Positions 12,111 to 19,982 of a DNA stretch of 64,000 nt are shown piece by piece (position 1 is the first letter of the stretch; every line of letters starts with the position of its first letter). Source of the DNA: Planomonospora sp. ID67723 (lineage in GTDB: Bacteria > Actinomycetota > Actinomycetes > Streptosporangiales > Streptosporangiaceae); the NCBI RefSeq assembly GCF_015711605.1, contig NZ_JABTEZ010000002.1, positions 186,001 to 250,000 of the forward strand, in the 5' to 3' direction. The translations under genes and the position numbers were made by a program. The notes under the pieces were generated by a model, which was given only the letters and a program-made list of their open reading frames with translations, did no database searches and was not told the DNA's origin.

Positions 12111-12238
12111 CTCGGCCCGCTCCTTATCTGCCGTACGCCGCCAGGACACGCCTCTCCGTGGATTCCCGGACCGCGCTAGCGGGCGTCAGGCGGACGGACC
12201 CATGAGACAGGCAGTTACACCGTATCGGGGAATCTGGC

Positions 12239-12808
12239 TCACAGATGACGTGAACCTGTCCCCGTCTGACGTCGTGCCCGATATGCCCTTGTCTTGGTGC
12301 GGTTGCCGCAGACCTTCATCGAGCACCAGGAGCGCGAGCGGTTCTTGGAGGAGTCGACGAACGCCCACTGGCAGGTGCTCTCGGTGCACACCTTCAGTCT
12401 CGGCCAGGACCCTTCCGCGCGGACCTCCATCACCGCGACGGCGATCCGGGCAAGACCGCCGAGGGTCCCGGTCACCGCGGGCTCCAGCACGGGGCCGCCC
12501 GCGGTCAGGACGACCGTGACGGGCAGCCGGTCGAACGCGTGCGGTGCCGAAGCCCGGTCCTGCCCGTCCTCGTCCTGCCCGTCTCCGGCGGGCCCGCGGC
12601 CGTGGTGGTGGCGGAGCGCCGCGCGCAGGGCCTCGCGCAGGTCCACGGCGACGGCCAGGTCCTCGTCGCCGGCGGTGGTCCCGGGTTCGACCAGGCCGCG
12701 CCTGCCGAGCCACGCGGCGAGCGCGGCGGGGGAGGACAGGGCGTCGGTATCACTTTCGACGTCGTAGCTGTTGACGAAGTCGCACACCAGGGCGGCGGGG
12801 GCGGTCAT
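12239..12808 (-). CDS. CGNR zinc-finger (ABATE-type) regulator
   Basis: A 189-residue protein of the CGNR/ABATE family of putative stress-linked transcription regulators. The N-terminal ABATE domain begins DFVNSYD. The C-terminal zinc finger has CTESTCQWAFVDSSKN followed by WCSMKVCGNR and a basic tail, giving four cysteines and the signature CGNR. The start is ATG 12808 behind AGAGGTG. It is divergent from a 42-residue ORF, and 99 bases between them hold the promoters. Confidence 0.88.
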   Translation of the reverse strand: MTAPAALVCDFVNSYDVESDTDALSSPAALAAWLGRRGLVEPGTTAGDEDLAVAVDLREALRAALRHHHGRGPAGDGQDEDGQDRASAPHAFDRLPVTVVLTAGGPVLEPAVTGTLGGLARIAVAVMEVRAEGSWPRLKVCTESTCQWAFVDSSKNRSRSWCSMKVCGNRTKTRAYRARRQTGTGSRHL

Positions 12809-12851
12809 GGAATGAATCACCTCTCTGTCACCACTGTACGCCAATAGGGGG

Positions 12852-12880
12852 TTGTGTTCGCTGCGACACCGGCGTAATGT
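12852..12880 (+). promoter_or_regulatory. Sigma-70-like promoter for the 42-aa gene
   Basis: TTGTGT (12852-12857) and TAATGT (12875-12880) are separated by 17 bases and lie 27 bases before the ATG at 12908. A strong TAGGAGG ribosome binding site follows. Confidence 0.5.
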
Positions 12881-12907
12881 CTTCAGTGGTTGCACTAGGA
12901 GGTCGTC

Positions 12908-13036
12908 ATGAGTTCTCTTCCCTATCTGGCCCGCCTGGCGTTCCAGGAGCGGCACAGGCGTGAGCGTTACCAGAGCCCCGAGCGCCGGGACGTGGCCCGG
13001 CAGGACGGCGAGAAGGAGCGTCCGGCCTGCGAGTGA
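12908..13036 (+). CDS. Small basic protein (42 aa), function unknown
   Basis: This ORF begins MSSLPYLARLAFQERHRRER and ends ERPACE. It is highly charged, probably helical, with one cysteine near the C-terminus. Support comes from a near-perfect Shine-Dalgarno sequence (AGGAGG, seven bases before ATG), a promoter-like pair upstream and its divergent position next to the CGNR regulator. I do not recognise a family. Confidence 0.55.
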   Translation: MSSLPYLARLAFQERHRRERYQSPERRDVARQDGEKERPACE

Positions 13037-13062
13037 GGAGCGCTCCTCGCCGCGCCCGCCGT

Positions 13063-14466
13063 CTACGCCGTGACCTGGTCGACGGCCAGCGCCAGTCGCC
13101 TGACGCCCTCGGCCAGCTCCGCCAGGTGGATCGCGGCCGTGTGAGTGAGGCGGATCCGGGGCCCCGGCGGCTCGGCCGGATAGTAGATGCGTCCCGGGCT
13201 CACCAGGACCCCCGCCCGGCGGGTCGCCTCGACCGCGGCCTCCTCGTCGAGGCCCGACGGGAGCCGCACCCACAGGTGCAGGCCGCCCCGCGGGACGAGG
13301 TGGAGCTCGGCGGAGGGCAGCCGGGCGGCGAGGGCGGCGGCGAGCGCGTCCCTGCGGACCGCCAGCTCGGAGGCGAGGGCGGACAGGTGCCGGGGCCAGG
13401 CCGGTGAGCTGACGAACTCCAGCGCGGTCTCCTGGAGCGGCCTGGCGACGAAGAACGACTCCACGAGCTGGCTCGCCCGCAGCCGATGCGCGGCCGGGCC
13501 CCTGGCGATCACGCCGGCCACCCGCATGCTCGGGGCCAGGACCTTGGTCAGCGAGTTGATGTGGACGACGGTGCCGTGGGCGTCGAGCGCGACGAGCGGA
13601 GGAGGGACGGGCGCGGTCGCGAAGTAGCGGGCGTAGTCGTCTTCGATCACGAACGCCCCCGCCGCCCGCGCCACCGCCAGGACCTGCTCGCGGCGCTCCG
13701 GGGTGAGCGTCGCGCCGGTCGGGTTGTGCAGGGTCGGCTGACAGAAGAAGACCCGCGCCCCCGTGACGGCGAAGGCCTCGGCGAGAAGTTCGGGCCGGAC
13801 CCCGTCACGGTCCATCGGCACGGCGGTCGCCCGGAGCCCGGCGGCCCGCGCGGCGGCCAGCGCGCCCGGGTAGGTGGGGGTTTCGACGAGTACGGGTGTG
13901 CCCGGCGCGGCGAGGGCGCGGAAGGCGTGGGTGAGAGCCGACTGCCCGCCGCTGACCACGAGGGCGTCGGAGGCCGTGACGTCGCCGCCGGCCTCCTGGG
14001 CGAACCAGCGGCGCAGCTCCGCCAGGCCGGTGAGCGGCGGGAGCGCCCAGGCGTCGGGACGGCGCAGCGCCCGCACGGCGGCGGCGTTGAGGGCCCTGGA
14101 CGGACGCAGGGCCGGATTGAGGTAGCCCCCCGTCAGCGGGACGACCCCGTCGGGCGGGGGTGCGAGCAGCCCGCTCACTCCGGTGTCGTCCACCGTCCGG
14201 TCGCCGAGGGCCACGGTCTGCCAGGAGAGGTCGGCGGTGTCGTTCGCGCGGGCGGGCCGGTGGGCGACGTAGGCCCCGCTGCCCGGCCGGGTGACCACCC
14301 GCCCCTCGGCCGCCAGCCGTCCGAGCGCCCGAGAGACGGTCACCGGGCTCACCCCGTGCAGCCGTACCAGCTCCCGGCTGGACGGCAGCCGGTCGCCGGG
14401 CCGCAGCCGCTCGGCCTCCTCCCGCAGGATGGCGGCCAGACGGACGATACTGCTATCGTCATTCAT
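13063..14466 (-). CDS. MocR-type regulator (GntR domain fused to PLP aminotransferase domain)
   Basis: A 467-residue regulator. The N-terminal GntR winged helix has LPSSRELVRLHGVSPVTVSR (from about residue 27). The rest is a fold-type I aminotransferase-like domain with FCQPTLHNPTGATL, EDDYARYF and the PLP-lysine segment NSLTKVLAPSMRV. MocR proteins sense PLP or amino-acid adducts and usually control a neighbour. Here the neighbour is the divergent EamA exporter. The start ATG 14466 overlaps the exporter's ATG on the other strand, and half-sites flank it symmetrically. Confidence 0.9.
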   Translation of the reverse strand: MNDDSSIVRLAAILREEAERLRPGDRLPSSRELVRLHGVSPVTVSRALGRLAAEGRVVTRPGSGAYVAHRPARANDTADLSWQTVALGDRTVDDTGVSGLLAPPPDGVVPLTGGYLNPALRPSRALNAAAVRALRRPDAWALPPLTGLAELRRWFAQEAGGDVTASDALVVSGGQSALTHAFRALAAPGTPVLVETPTYPGALAAARAAGLRATAVPMDRDGVRPELLAEAFAVTGARVFFCQPTLHNPTGATLTPERREQVLAVARAAGAFVIEDDYARYFATAPVPPPLVALDAHGTVVHINSLTKVLAPSMRVAGVIARGPAAHRLRASQLVESFFVARPLQETALEFVSSPAWPRHLSALASELAVRRDALAAALAARLPSAELHLVPRGGLHLWVRLPSGLDEEAAVEATRRAGVLVSPGRIYYPAEPPGPRIRLTHTAAIHLAELAEGVRRLALAVDQVTA

Positions 14467-14482
14467 GAGACACAACGATAGC
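14443..14482. promoter_or_regulatory. Symmetric divergent promoter/operator over two overlapping start codons
   Basis: GCTATCGT (14452-14459) and ACGATAGC (14475-14482) form an 8-bp inverted repeat centred on the two overlapping ATG codons (14464-14467). A third half-site, GACGATA (14443-14449), lies to the left. TATCGT on each strand resembles a -10 box placed 8 bases before the MocR ATG and 5 bases before the transporter ATG, so both mRNAs may be leaderless. The half-sites are likely bound by the MocR protein. Confidence 0.6.
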
Positions 14483-15400
14483 GCTACTGTCCTGAATCGA
14501 GTAGCGGCCCCCTTTCCCTCCCCGGCACCGGGAAGCACGGCATGGCGGGGGACGGCGCTGGCGAGCCTCGGGATGCTGGCGTTCTCGGGGTCGTTCCCGG
14601 CGACGGTGTTCGCGATGGAGGGATTCGACCCCTATCTGGTGGCGGTGGGGCGTGCCGTGTTGGCCGGAGCCGCGGCGCTGGCCTTCCTGCTGGTGGCCAG
14701 GGCACCGCTGCTGCCTCCCCGGGCCCACCTGAGGTCGTATCTCGTCATCGCGGCCGGGGTGGTCTTCGGTTTCCCCGTCTTCAGCGGGCTCGCGCTCGAC
14801 TCCGGAGCGAGCACCTCCCACGCAGCCGTGGTCATCGGGCTGCTGCCCGCCGCGACCGCGGCCTGCGCCGTGCTGCGGGCGGGGGAGCGGCCCCGGGCGC
14901 TGTTCTGGGCGGCCTGCGGTCTCGGCGCGGTCTCCGTCACGGCCTTCACCCTCAGCCGGGGCGGCGGCCACGTCACCGGGGCCGACCTGCTCCTGATGGC
15001 GGCCCTGCTCTCGGCCGCCGCCGGGTACACCGAGGGCGGCCGCCTCGCCCGTGAGACCCCCGGCTGGCGGGTGATCTCCCACGCCCTGGTCGTCGCCCTG
15101 CCGATCACCGTGCCGGTGACCGCCGTACTGGCGCTGACCACCGATCCGCGGCCCGCGGCGGCGTCGCTGGCCGGGTTCGCCTACGCCGGCCTGATCTCCA
15201 TGTTCCTCGGCTTCATCCCCTGGTACGCGGGGCTGGCCGCGGGCGGCATCGCCCGCGCGGGGCAGACCCAGCTCGCCCAGCCGCTGCTGACGCTGGCGTG
15301 GGCCTGGCTCCTGCTCGGCGAGCGCTTCGGACCCGCCACGGTCGCCGGTGCGCTCGCCGTACTCCTGTGTGTCGCCATGACGCAGCGCGCCAGGTCTTGA
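14465..15400 (+). CDS. EamA/DMT-superfamily transporter
   Basis: A 311-residue membrane protein with about ten hydrophobic helices arranged as two EamA repeats (GMLAFSGSFPATVFAMEG and later FLGFIPWYAGLAAGG). It resembles drug/metabolite exporters of the RhaT/YdcZ type. ATG 14465 is the only plausible start before the first helix, and it overlaps the MocR start on the opposite strand. The pair suggests a MocR-controlled exporter or importer of an amino-acid-like compound. Confidence 0.85.
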   Translation: MRHNDSATVLNRVAAPFPSPAPGSTAWRGTALASLGMLAFSGSFPATVFAMEGFDPYLVAVGRAVLAGAAALAFLLVARAPLLPPRAHLRSYLVIAAGVVFGFPVFSGLALDSGASTSHAAVVIGLLPAATAACAVLRAGERPRALFWAACGLGAVSVTAFTLSRGGGHVTGADLLLMAALLSAAAGYTEGGRLARETPGWRVISHALVVALPITVPVTAVLALTTDPRPAAASLAGFAYAGLISMFLGFIPWYAGLAAGGIARAGQTQLAQPLLTLAWAWLLLGERFGPATVAGALAVLLCVAMTQRARS

Positions 15401-15405
15401 AAGAT

Positions 15406-15443
15406 GTGACATCGAGGAGCAGTGTGTGAGCTATAGGTGTCAC
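15406..15443. promoter_or_regulatory. Inverted repeat upstream of the diiron protein gene
   Basis: GTGACA (15406-15411) and TGTCAC (15438-15443) form an inverted repeat with 26 bases between them, 16 bases before the ATG at 15459. A CTATAGG sequence lies inside. It could be an operator, but no regulator is adjacent. Confidence 0.3.
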
Positions 15444-15458
15444 AAAAGGGGTGGAGAC

Positions 15459-16481
15459 ATGGCGGACCTGACCATTCCCGACGGCGGCTTCTGGCCCGCA
15501 CCGGAGATCCCGCAGCCGAACATCTACCCCATGGAGTGGCGGGTCGAGACCGAGAAGCTCGTGGCCATCTACGAGAAGTCCAAGCGCATGCTCTGGAACC
15601 CCGCCGACCTGCCCTGGGACGGCCTGGACCCGGCCGGGTTCACCGTCGAGCAGCGCCTGGGGATCATGTACTGGTTCTCCGTGCTCGCCAACTTCGACGC
15701 CTCCGGTCCGGCCGTCTTCGCCCGGGCCACCATCCAGGCGTTCGAGAAGCACGAGGAGGACCCGGTCAGGAAGTGCTTCTTCTCGATCACCCGTGACGAG
15801 ATGAACCACGAGGAGTGCTGCCAGCGGACCATCGCCCGGCTCTGGCCGGGCGGGCCGCTGAACTGGACGCCCGAGACCGATCTGGAGAAGGCGGCGCACA
15901 ACAACATCGGCTGGCTCTACCACAACGGCGGCCGCTACTGGACGGGCTACAACAGCGCGGTCGGCAAGTACACCCTGCCGGTGCTGTTCACCAGCTTCAT
16001 GATGGGGGAGATGGCCGCCTCCACCCTCTTCCGGGGCATGGCCTCCGGCGCCCGGCACCCGGTCTTCAGCGAGATGTTCCACCGCATCGGCCGTGACGAG
16101 TCCCGCCACCTGCAGATCTGCATGACGATCCTGGAGAACGAGTGGCCCGGTCTCACCGACGACACCCGCTCCCTCATCACCCGCCAGCTCCGCGCCGGGT
16201 TCGTCTTCCTCTCCATGATCCTCTGGGAGCCGCCGGAGGGCTTCTGGGAGCTGCCGCCGTACTTCCTGCACAACCACCGGGTCCTGATGGACCACGCCCG
16301 CGACGCCGGTCTCGGCGTGCTGTCGTACGAGGAGCAGGCGGAGAACTGGCGGGTCGCCATGGCCCGGATCCGGGCGATCGTGGAACGCTGGGGCATCGAG
16401 TTCCCGGCGATCCCCGAGCTGGACATCGAGGGCGTCGAGGTCGACTTCCTCGACCCCGAGGACATCATCCCGGTGTTCTGA
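15459..16481 (+). CDS. Ferritin-like diiron protein (ribonucleotide reductase R2-like/N-oxygenase-like)
   Basis: A 340-residue all-helical diiron carboxylate protein. The ligand pattern E...ExxH...E...ExxH is visible: FEKHEED, DEMNHEE, GEMAAST and DESRHL. That is the arrangement of R2 subunits and related diiron oxygenases such as R2-like or amine N-oxygenases. No R1 partner is adjacent, so it is probably a stand-alone oxidase or oxygenase. The start is ATG 15459, after a GGAG-containing purine stretch. The substrate is unknown. Confidence 0.8.
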   Translation: MADLTIPDGGFWPAPEIPQPNIYPMEWRVETEKLVAIYEKSKRMLWNPADLPWDGLDPAGFTVEQRLGIMYWFSVLANFDASGPAVFARATIQAFEKHEEDPVRKCFFSITRDEMNHEECCQRTIARLWPGGPLNWTPETDLEKAAHNNIGWLYHNGGRYWTGYNSAVGKYTLPVLFTSFMMGEMAASTLFRGMASGARHPVFSEMFHRIGRDESRHLQICMTILENEWPGLTDDTRSLITRQLRAGFVFLSMILWEPPEGFWELPPYFLHNHRVLMDHARDAGLGVLSYEEQAENWRVAMARIRAIVERWGIEFPAIPELDIEGVEVDFLDPEDIIPVF

Positions 16482-16571
16482 CCGCCGCCGGGCCCGGTGC
16501 GGGAGAGCGTGACGGCGGTCATCCGGGGCGCCGCCCGCCCGCGGGGACGGGCGGCGGCCTCTTCGCCGGGC

Positions 16572-16976
16572 TCAGCCCCCGCCGAAGGGGTTGTTGACCA
16601 CGTAACGCCACCGTCCGTCCGCGCCGCGCCGCGCGACGTCGGCCGCCGTTCCCCGGAGGTCGATCTCCTCGCCGCCGGGCGCCGTGCCGCGAACGGACCA
16701 GTCGACGATGAGCAGGGCGGTGTCGCCGGCGGTGTAGGCGTGCCGCAGCCGGGCGTCCATCGGCAGGCCGAGACCGAGCAGATACCGGTCGGCGGCGGCT
16801 CGCTCCTCACCCGTGACGGGATGGCCCGGCCGGGGGACGAGCACGCCCGGGTCGTCGTAGAGGAGGTCGAGCTGTTCGGCGTTCCCGGAGTTGAACGCGC
16901 TCACGAAGGCCGCGGGAAGCTGCGCGGCGTCGTCGGGGAGGATCGCGCTCAGCGCGCTGTCGTCATGATTCGTCAT
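16572..16976 (-). CDS. SnoaL/NTF2-like domain protein
   Basis: A 134-residue single-domain protein of the NTF2/SnoaL fold (cone-shaped alpha+beta barrel). Diagnostic segments are FVSAFNSGNAEQLDLLYDD, TGEERAAADRY and the strand TALLIVDWSVRG. Such proteins are isomerases, cyclases or binding proteins; the function here cannot be assigned. The start is ATG 16976. A TACGAT box nine bases upstream on the same strand suggests a leaderless mRNA. Confidence 0.75.
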   Translation of the reverse strand: MTNHDDSALSAILPDDAAQLPAAFVSAFNSGNAEQLDLLYDDPGVLVPRPGHPVTGEERAAADRYLLGLGLPMDARLRHAYTAGDTALLIVDWSVRGTAPGGEEIDLRGTAADVARRGADGRWRYVVNNPFGGG

Positions 16977-17126
16977 GACATATGTATCGTACCACAAATG
17001 TGATCTTCGCCGCGGGCCGTCGACCGGGCCGGTCGACCGCCCACTGCCCTCCTCCGGCGCCGGGCGGACGCCCGCCGTCGCCGTTCTCGGGCGGGGCATG
17101 TCGGCCCCGTGGCCTACTGTCCGGCT

Positions 17127-17585
17127 ATGACCTCATCACCGCGCCTGGAACAGGTGACTCCGGACAACATCGCCGACGCGTTCAAGATCAGGATCCGCCC
17201 CGAGCAGGAGGGGACCGTCGCCTCCGTCGAGCGCTCCCTCGCCGAGGCCTACGCCTCCCGGGAGACGGCCTGGCCCCGGCTGGTCTGCGACGGGGACGAG
17301 GTGGTCGGGTTCATCATGGGCAACTTCGACCTCGACGCCCCGATCGACCTGTTCCGCTGCGGCATCTGGCGACTGAACATCGATGCGAAGCACCAGGGCA
17401 GGGGCTACGGGCGGTTCGCCGTGGAGGCCCTGTGCGCGGAGGCCCGGCGCAGGGGCGGCAAGCGCGTCACCGTGCTGTGGGAGGTGCATGAGCACGGTCC
17501 CGAGGAGTTCTACCTCAAGCTGGGCTTCCGCCGCACCGGGCAGATCTTCGAGGGAGAGATCGTCGGAGAACTCTTGCTCGACTGA
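17127..17585 (+). CDS. GNAT-family N-acetyltransferase
   Basis: A 152-residue GNAT acetyltransferase of the spermidine/diamine acetyltransferase-like type. The acetyl-CoA motif is HQGRGYGRFAVEALCAEA, preceded by IWRLNIDAK, and the C-terminal FYLKLGFRRTGQ is typical. The start ATG 17127 lies six bases after TACTGT (17115-17120), so it is probably leaderless. The specific substrate is unknown. Confidence 0.85.
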   Translation: MTSSPRLEQVTPDNIADAFKIRIRPEQEGTVASVERSLAEAYASRETAWPRLVCDGDEVVGFIMGNFDLDAPIDLFRCGIWRLNIDAKHQGRGYGRFAVEALCAEARRRGGKRVTVLWEVHEHGPEEFYLKLGFRRTGQIFEGEIVGELLLD

Positions 17586-17731
17586 TCGCGGGCCATCATT
17601 CTGGGTCTGTTCGTCGGCCCTGTCCGCCGTACGGTGGATTGGCGGGTTCGGAGCGCGAGAACGCCGAACCCCGGCCGCGTCCGCCATGCGGCGCCCACCG
17701 GGGTCGCTGGTCGCTACCGGGAGGATCTGTC

Positions 17732-18208
17732 GTGGCTGCAGGCGTTGCGGTTGGGGACGTGGTCGAGGACTTCGAACTGCCCGACGAGACCGGGACGCCC
17801 CGGCGGCTCGACGGAGATCTGCTGGCCAGCGGGCCGGTGGTGCTGTTCTTCTATCCGGCGGCCCTGACCTCGGGCTGCACGCTGGAGAGCTGCCGGTTTC
17901 GTGACCTGGCGACGAGCTTCGCCGAGGTGAAGGCCACCCCGGTCGGCATCAGCCGCGACGCCGTCCCCCGGCAGAAGCGTTTCGCCGACACCTACGGCCT
18001 CGGCTTCCCGCTGCTGTCGGACCCCGACGGCGCCGTCGCCCGGCGCCTCGGTGCCCGCCGCAGCTACGCCGTGGGCCCGTTCCTCACCCGTCGGATGACC
18101 TTCGTCATCGACGCCGGCCGCCACGTCCTCGAAGTGATCCACGACGAGGCCGACATGCACGTCCACGCCGACCGCGCCCTCGAGGTCCTCCGCGCCCGGC
18201 AGTCCTGA
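17732..18208 (+). CDS. Peroxiredoxin (BCP/AhpC-TSA type)
   Basis: A 158-residue thiol peroxidase that reduces hydrogen peroxide and organic peroxides. The peroxidatic site is FFYPAALTSGCTLESCRFRD. The first Cys is the peroxidatic residue, and the second, five residues later, is placed as the resolving Cys of BCP-type enzymes. ISRD and FPLLSD follow in the expected order. The start is GTG 17732 behind GGGAGG. The gene stands alone. Confidence 0.9.
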   Translation: MAAGVAVGDVVEDFELPDETGTPRRLDGDLLASGPVVLFFYPAALTSGCTLESCRFRDLATSFAEVKATPVGISRDAVPRQKRFADTYGLGFPLLSDPDGAVARRLGARRSYAVGPFLTRRMTFVIDAGRHVLEVIHDEADMHVHADRALEVLRARQS

Positions 18209-18228
18209 TCTCGCCGGAGTGTGGTTTC

Positions 18229-18675
18229 TCAAACGGGAATGAAGCCCAGTGCCAGTGCTGCTTCTGACTGACTGATGTCGCGGCTGGCAAAGCCGAGTTT
18301 GTCTCCAGGGCTGTCCAGTAGTGGCACGGCAGCGAGTTCTGCGACCGCGAGGTGAAGCGCATCAAGGGCGCGCAACGCGTGCGTGTAGACGATTTCGGTG
18401 GCTCTGAGTTCTACGGAGTCGCGAGCGGCGGCTACTAAGGTGACCGGCCCATCCTCCCCAAGATCGGACGCGAGAACAGCGAGGGCGTTGTCCAGTTCCA
18501 GCAGCCGGTGAGCACGAGAGGCGCGGACAAGAACGCCGGTCACCTCCACCACGGTCAATGTGCCTGTGACGAGAAGGTGGTCGGAGCTCTCTATTAGATC
18601 GCGGGCTCGGCGATGGCCCGGCTCATCGGGAAGATATGCGCAGGCCAGCACAGAGGAGCCGATATAGGTGAGCAT
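18229..18675 (-). CDS. PIN-domain (VapC-like) toxin lacking the first catalytic Asp
   Basis: A 148-residue PIN-domain protein that follows a small antitoxin-like gene by four bases. PIN toxins are Mg-dependent RNases that use four acidic residues. Here the N-terminal strand reads TYIGSSVLACAYL, where the family has YxDTS or YxDSS, so the first Asp is Gly. The other acidic positions remain: Glu in TVVEVTGVL, Asp in RALDALHLA and Asp in GDKL. It may be inactive or weakened. The start is ATG 18675. Confidence 0.82.
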   Translation of the reverse strand: MLTYIGSSVLACAYLPDEPGHRRARDLIESSDHLLVTGTLTVVEVTGVLVRASRAHRLLELDNALAVLASDLGEDGPVTLVAAARDSVELRATEIVYTHALRALDALHLAVAELAAVPLLDSPGDKLGFASRDISQSEAALALGFIPV

Positions 18676-18679
18676 GTGG

Positions 18680-18970
18680 TCAGCGGCCCTCAGCCCAGAG
18701 TCTGTCGAGAATGGGGCCAATGCCCTTGGCGCTGGAAAGCGCCCGCTCGCGCTGGGCTTCGGTCACGGGTGCGACTGGAGGGCGTTCGGCGAGAACGCCA
18801 AGTCGACGTGCACGTGCACGAAGCTCTGCGCGTGCGTCCAGTACTTCATCGGACACTCCGCGGGCGAGGATCTCCCCGGCGGTCGCGTTGATGGAGCGAC
18901 CGGTCCGGTGAGCTCTCCTCGTTATGCGCTGATGGAGATCATCGTCGATGCGAAGGAGTAGCTGCTTCAT
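18680..18970 (-). CDS. VapB-like antitoxin
   Basis: A 96-residue protein. The N-terminus MKQLLLRIDDDLHQRITRRA resembles a ribbon-helix-helix DNA-binding domain, followed by a helical C-terminus (EAQRERALSSAKG) of the kind that wraps the toxin. It precedes the PIN-domain gene with a four-base gap, the usual antitoxin-toxin order. The start is ATG 18970. A TATCAC box seven bases upstream suggests a leaderless mRNA. Repeats just upstream could be its operator. Confidence 0.75.
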   Translation of the reverse strand: MKQLLLRIDDDLHQRITRRAHRTGRSINATAGEILARGVSDEVLDARAELRARARRLGVLAERPPVAPVTEAQRERALSSAKGIGPILDRLWAEGR

Positions 18971-18975
18971 GGACC

Positions 18976-19012
18976 GAGTGATATCAATTAATCGAGAAGA
19001 GTGATAGCACTC
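18976..19012. promoter_or_regulatory. Repeat elements upstream of vapB-like gene
   Basis: GAGTGATA occurs as a direct repeat at 18976-18983 and 18999-19006. The second copy is also part of GAGTG-ATAG-CACTC (18999-19012), a small palindrome. The position before the antitoxin ATG (18970, leftward) suits autoregulation by the antitoxin or toxin complex. Confidence 0.4.
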
Positions 19013-19045
19013 CTCGTCGATTGCCGGGCGCTCTTGCCTGATGTG

Positions 19046-19531
19046 CTAACTGTTATCTTTGGGCCACTTTTCGGGCTGGTTCACATAGGTGCCCCGGTGG
19101 GGAACGGTGAAGACCCATCCTTGATCGCGGAGGAAGGCGACCGTGTTTCGGGCGGTGACCTTGGCGACGCCGTACTGCTCCATGAGTAGCTTCTCGCTCG
19201 GGATCGGACGGTTCGGCCGGAACTCGCCGTTCCGGATCCGCTCGGCGACCTCGTTGGCGATCTCCTGGTAGAGCGGGGTTTTCCGCGGAGCGCGCGGCAC
19301 GTCGGGCTCGCCGACGAAGGTGCCCTCACCCTGAACCGTGTAGACAAACCCCTGCTCCCGTAGTTCCCGCGTCGCGCGGCGGGCGGTGGTGCGGGCGATG
19401 CCGTACTCGCGCTCGAGTTCGGCCTCGCTGGGCATTGCCTGGCCGGGAGGGATGTCGCCCTTCTCGATTTGTTCTCGAATCAGGGCTGCTATCTGCATGT
19501 AGACCGGTATGGGCCCGTCGCGATCCAGCAC
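19046..19531 (-). CDS. Transcriptional regulator with two tandem GntR winged-helix domains
   Basis: About 161 residues consisting of two complete GntR-type DNA-binding domains and no recognisable effector domain. The first has YMQIAALIREQIEKGDIPPG and MPSEAELEREYGIARTTARR. The second has LYQEIANEVAERIRNGEF and IPSEKLLMEQYGVAKVTAR. Each ends in the beta-wing segment GEGTFV or HRGTYV. I place the start at GTG 19531, six bases after TATCGT on the same strand; ATG 19579 is an alternative. It is divergent from a gene of unknown function. Confidence 0.75.
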   Translation of the reverse strand: MLDRDGPIPVYMQIAALIREQIEKGDIPPGQAMPSEAELEREYGIARTTARRATRELREQGFVYTVQGEGTFVGEPDVPRAPRKTPLYQEIANEVAERIRNGEFRPNRPIPSEKLLMEQYGVAKVTARNTVAFLRDQGWVFTVPHRGTYVNQPEKWPKDNS

Positions 19532-19642
19532 AGTCGAACGATAGACCAATAGGTACGCATCGATGCACAAAACAGACATCTTGAGACCGTGAAGCATACG
19601 GGCTGGTAGACCGGAGACTACGTAGATACTTATAGTGGTAAA

Positions 19643-19966
19643 GTGCTTGGGCGGGAGCGAGGGATCGATGTGGTGGTTGTGGCGCCGGTGGAGCGGTATC
19701 ACAGCCACCACATCGGGGCGCTGCAGGAGCCGCACGAGCGGATCGACTGGCGGCCGGAGCAGCCGAGGGTCGAGCGGGTGCGGATCAAGGAGCACACCTG
19801 CGACTGCAAGGCCACCTTCTATGAGCTCTGCCAGGCGGCCGGGCTGATGTTCATACGGCGGACGCACCGCCAGATGGGAGAGGTGATCGTGCACGAGTCC
19901 CCCTGGGTGGTCGCGAAGGAGACGCAGGGGCTCTGGCTGCGGCTCCTGATGGGAAGCGCTCGCTGA
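19643..19966 (+). CDS. Conserved-type hypothetical protein (107 aa)
   Basis: I do not recognise a family. It is a compact, His- and Arg-rich protein with a CDC motif near residue 53 (IKEHTCDCKATFYELC) that could bind a metal, and a WVVAKETQGLWLRLL C-terminus. The start GTG 19643 lies six bases after TATAGT (19631-19636), a good leaderless promoter. It is divergent from the double-GntR gene, which probably regulates it. A hairpin array follows directly. Confidence 0.6.
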   Translation: MLGRERGIDVVVVAPVERYHSHHIGALQEPHERIDWRPEQPRVERVRIKEHTCDCKATFYELCQAAGLMFIRRTHRQMGEVIVHESPWVVAKETQGLWLRLLMGSAR

Positions 19967-19982
19967 CCGATCGATGGACGTG

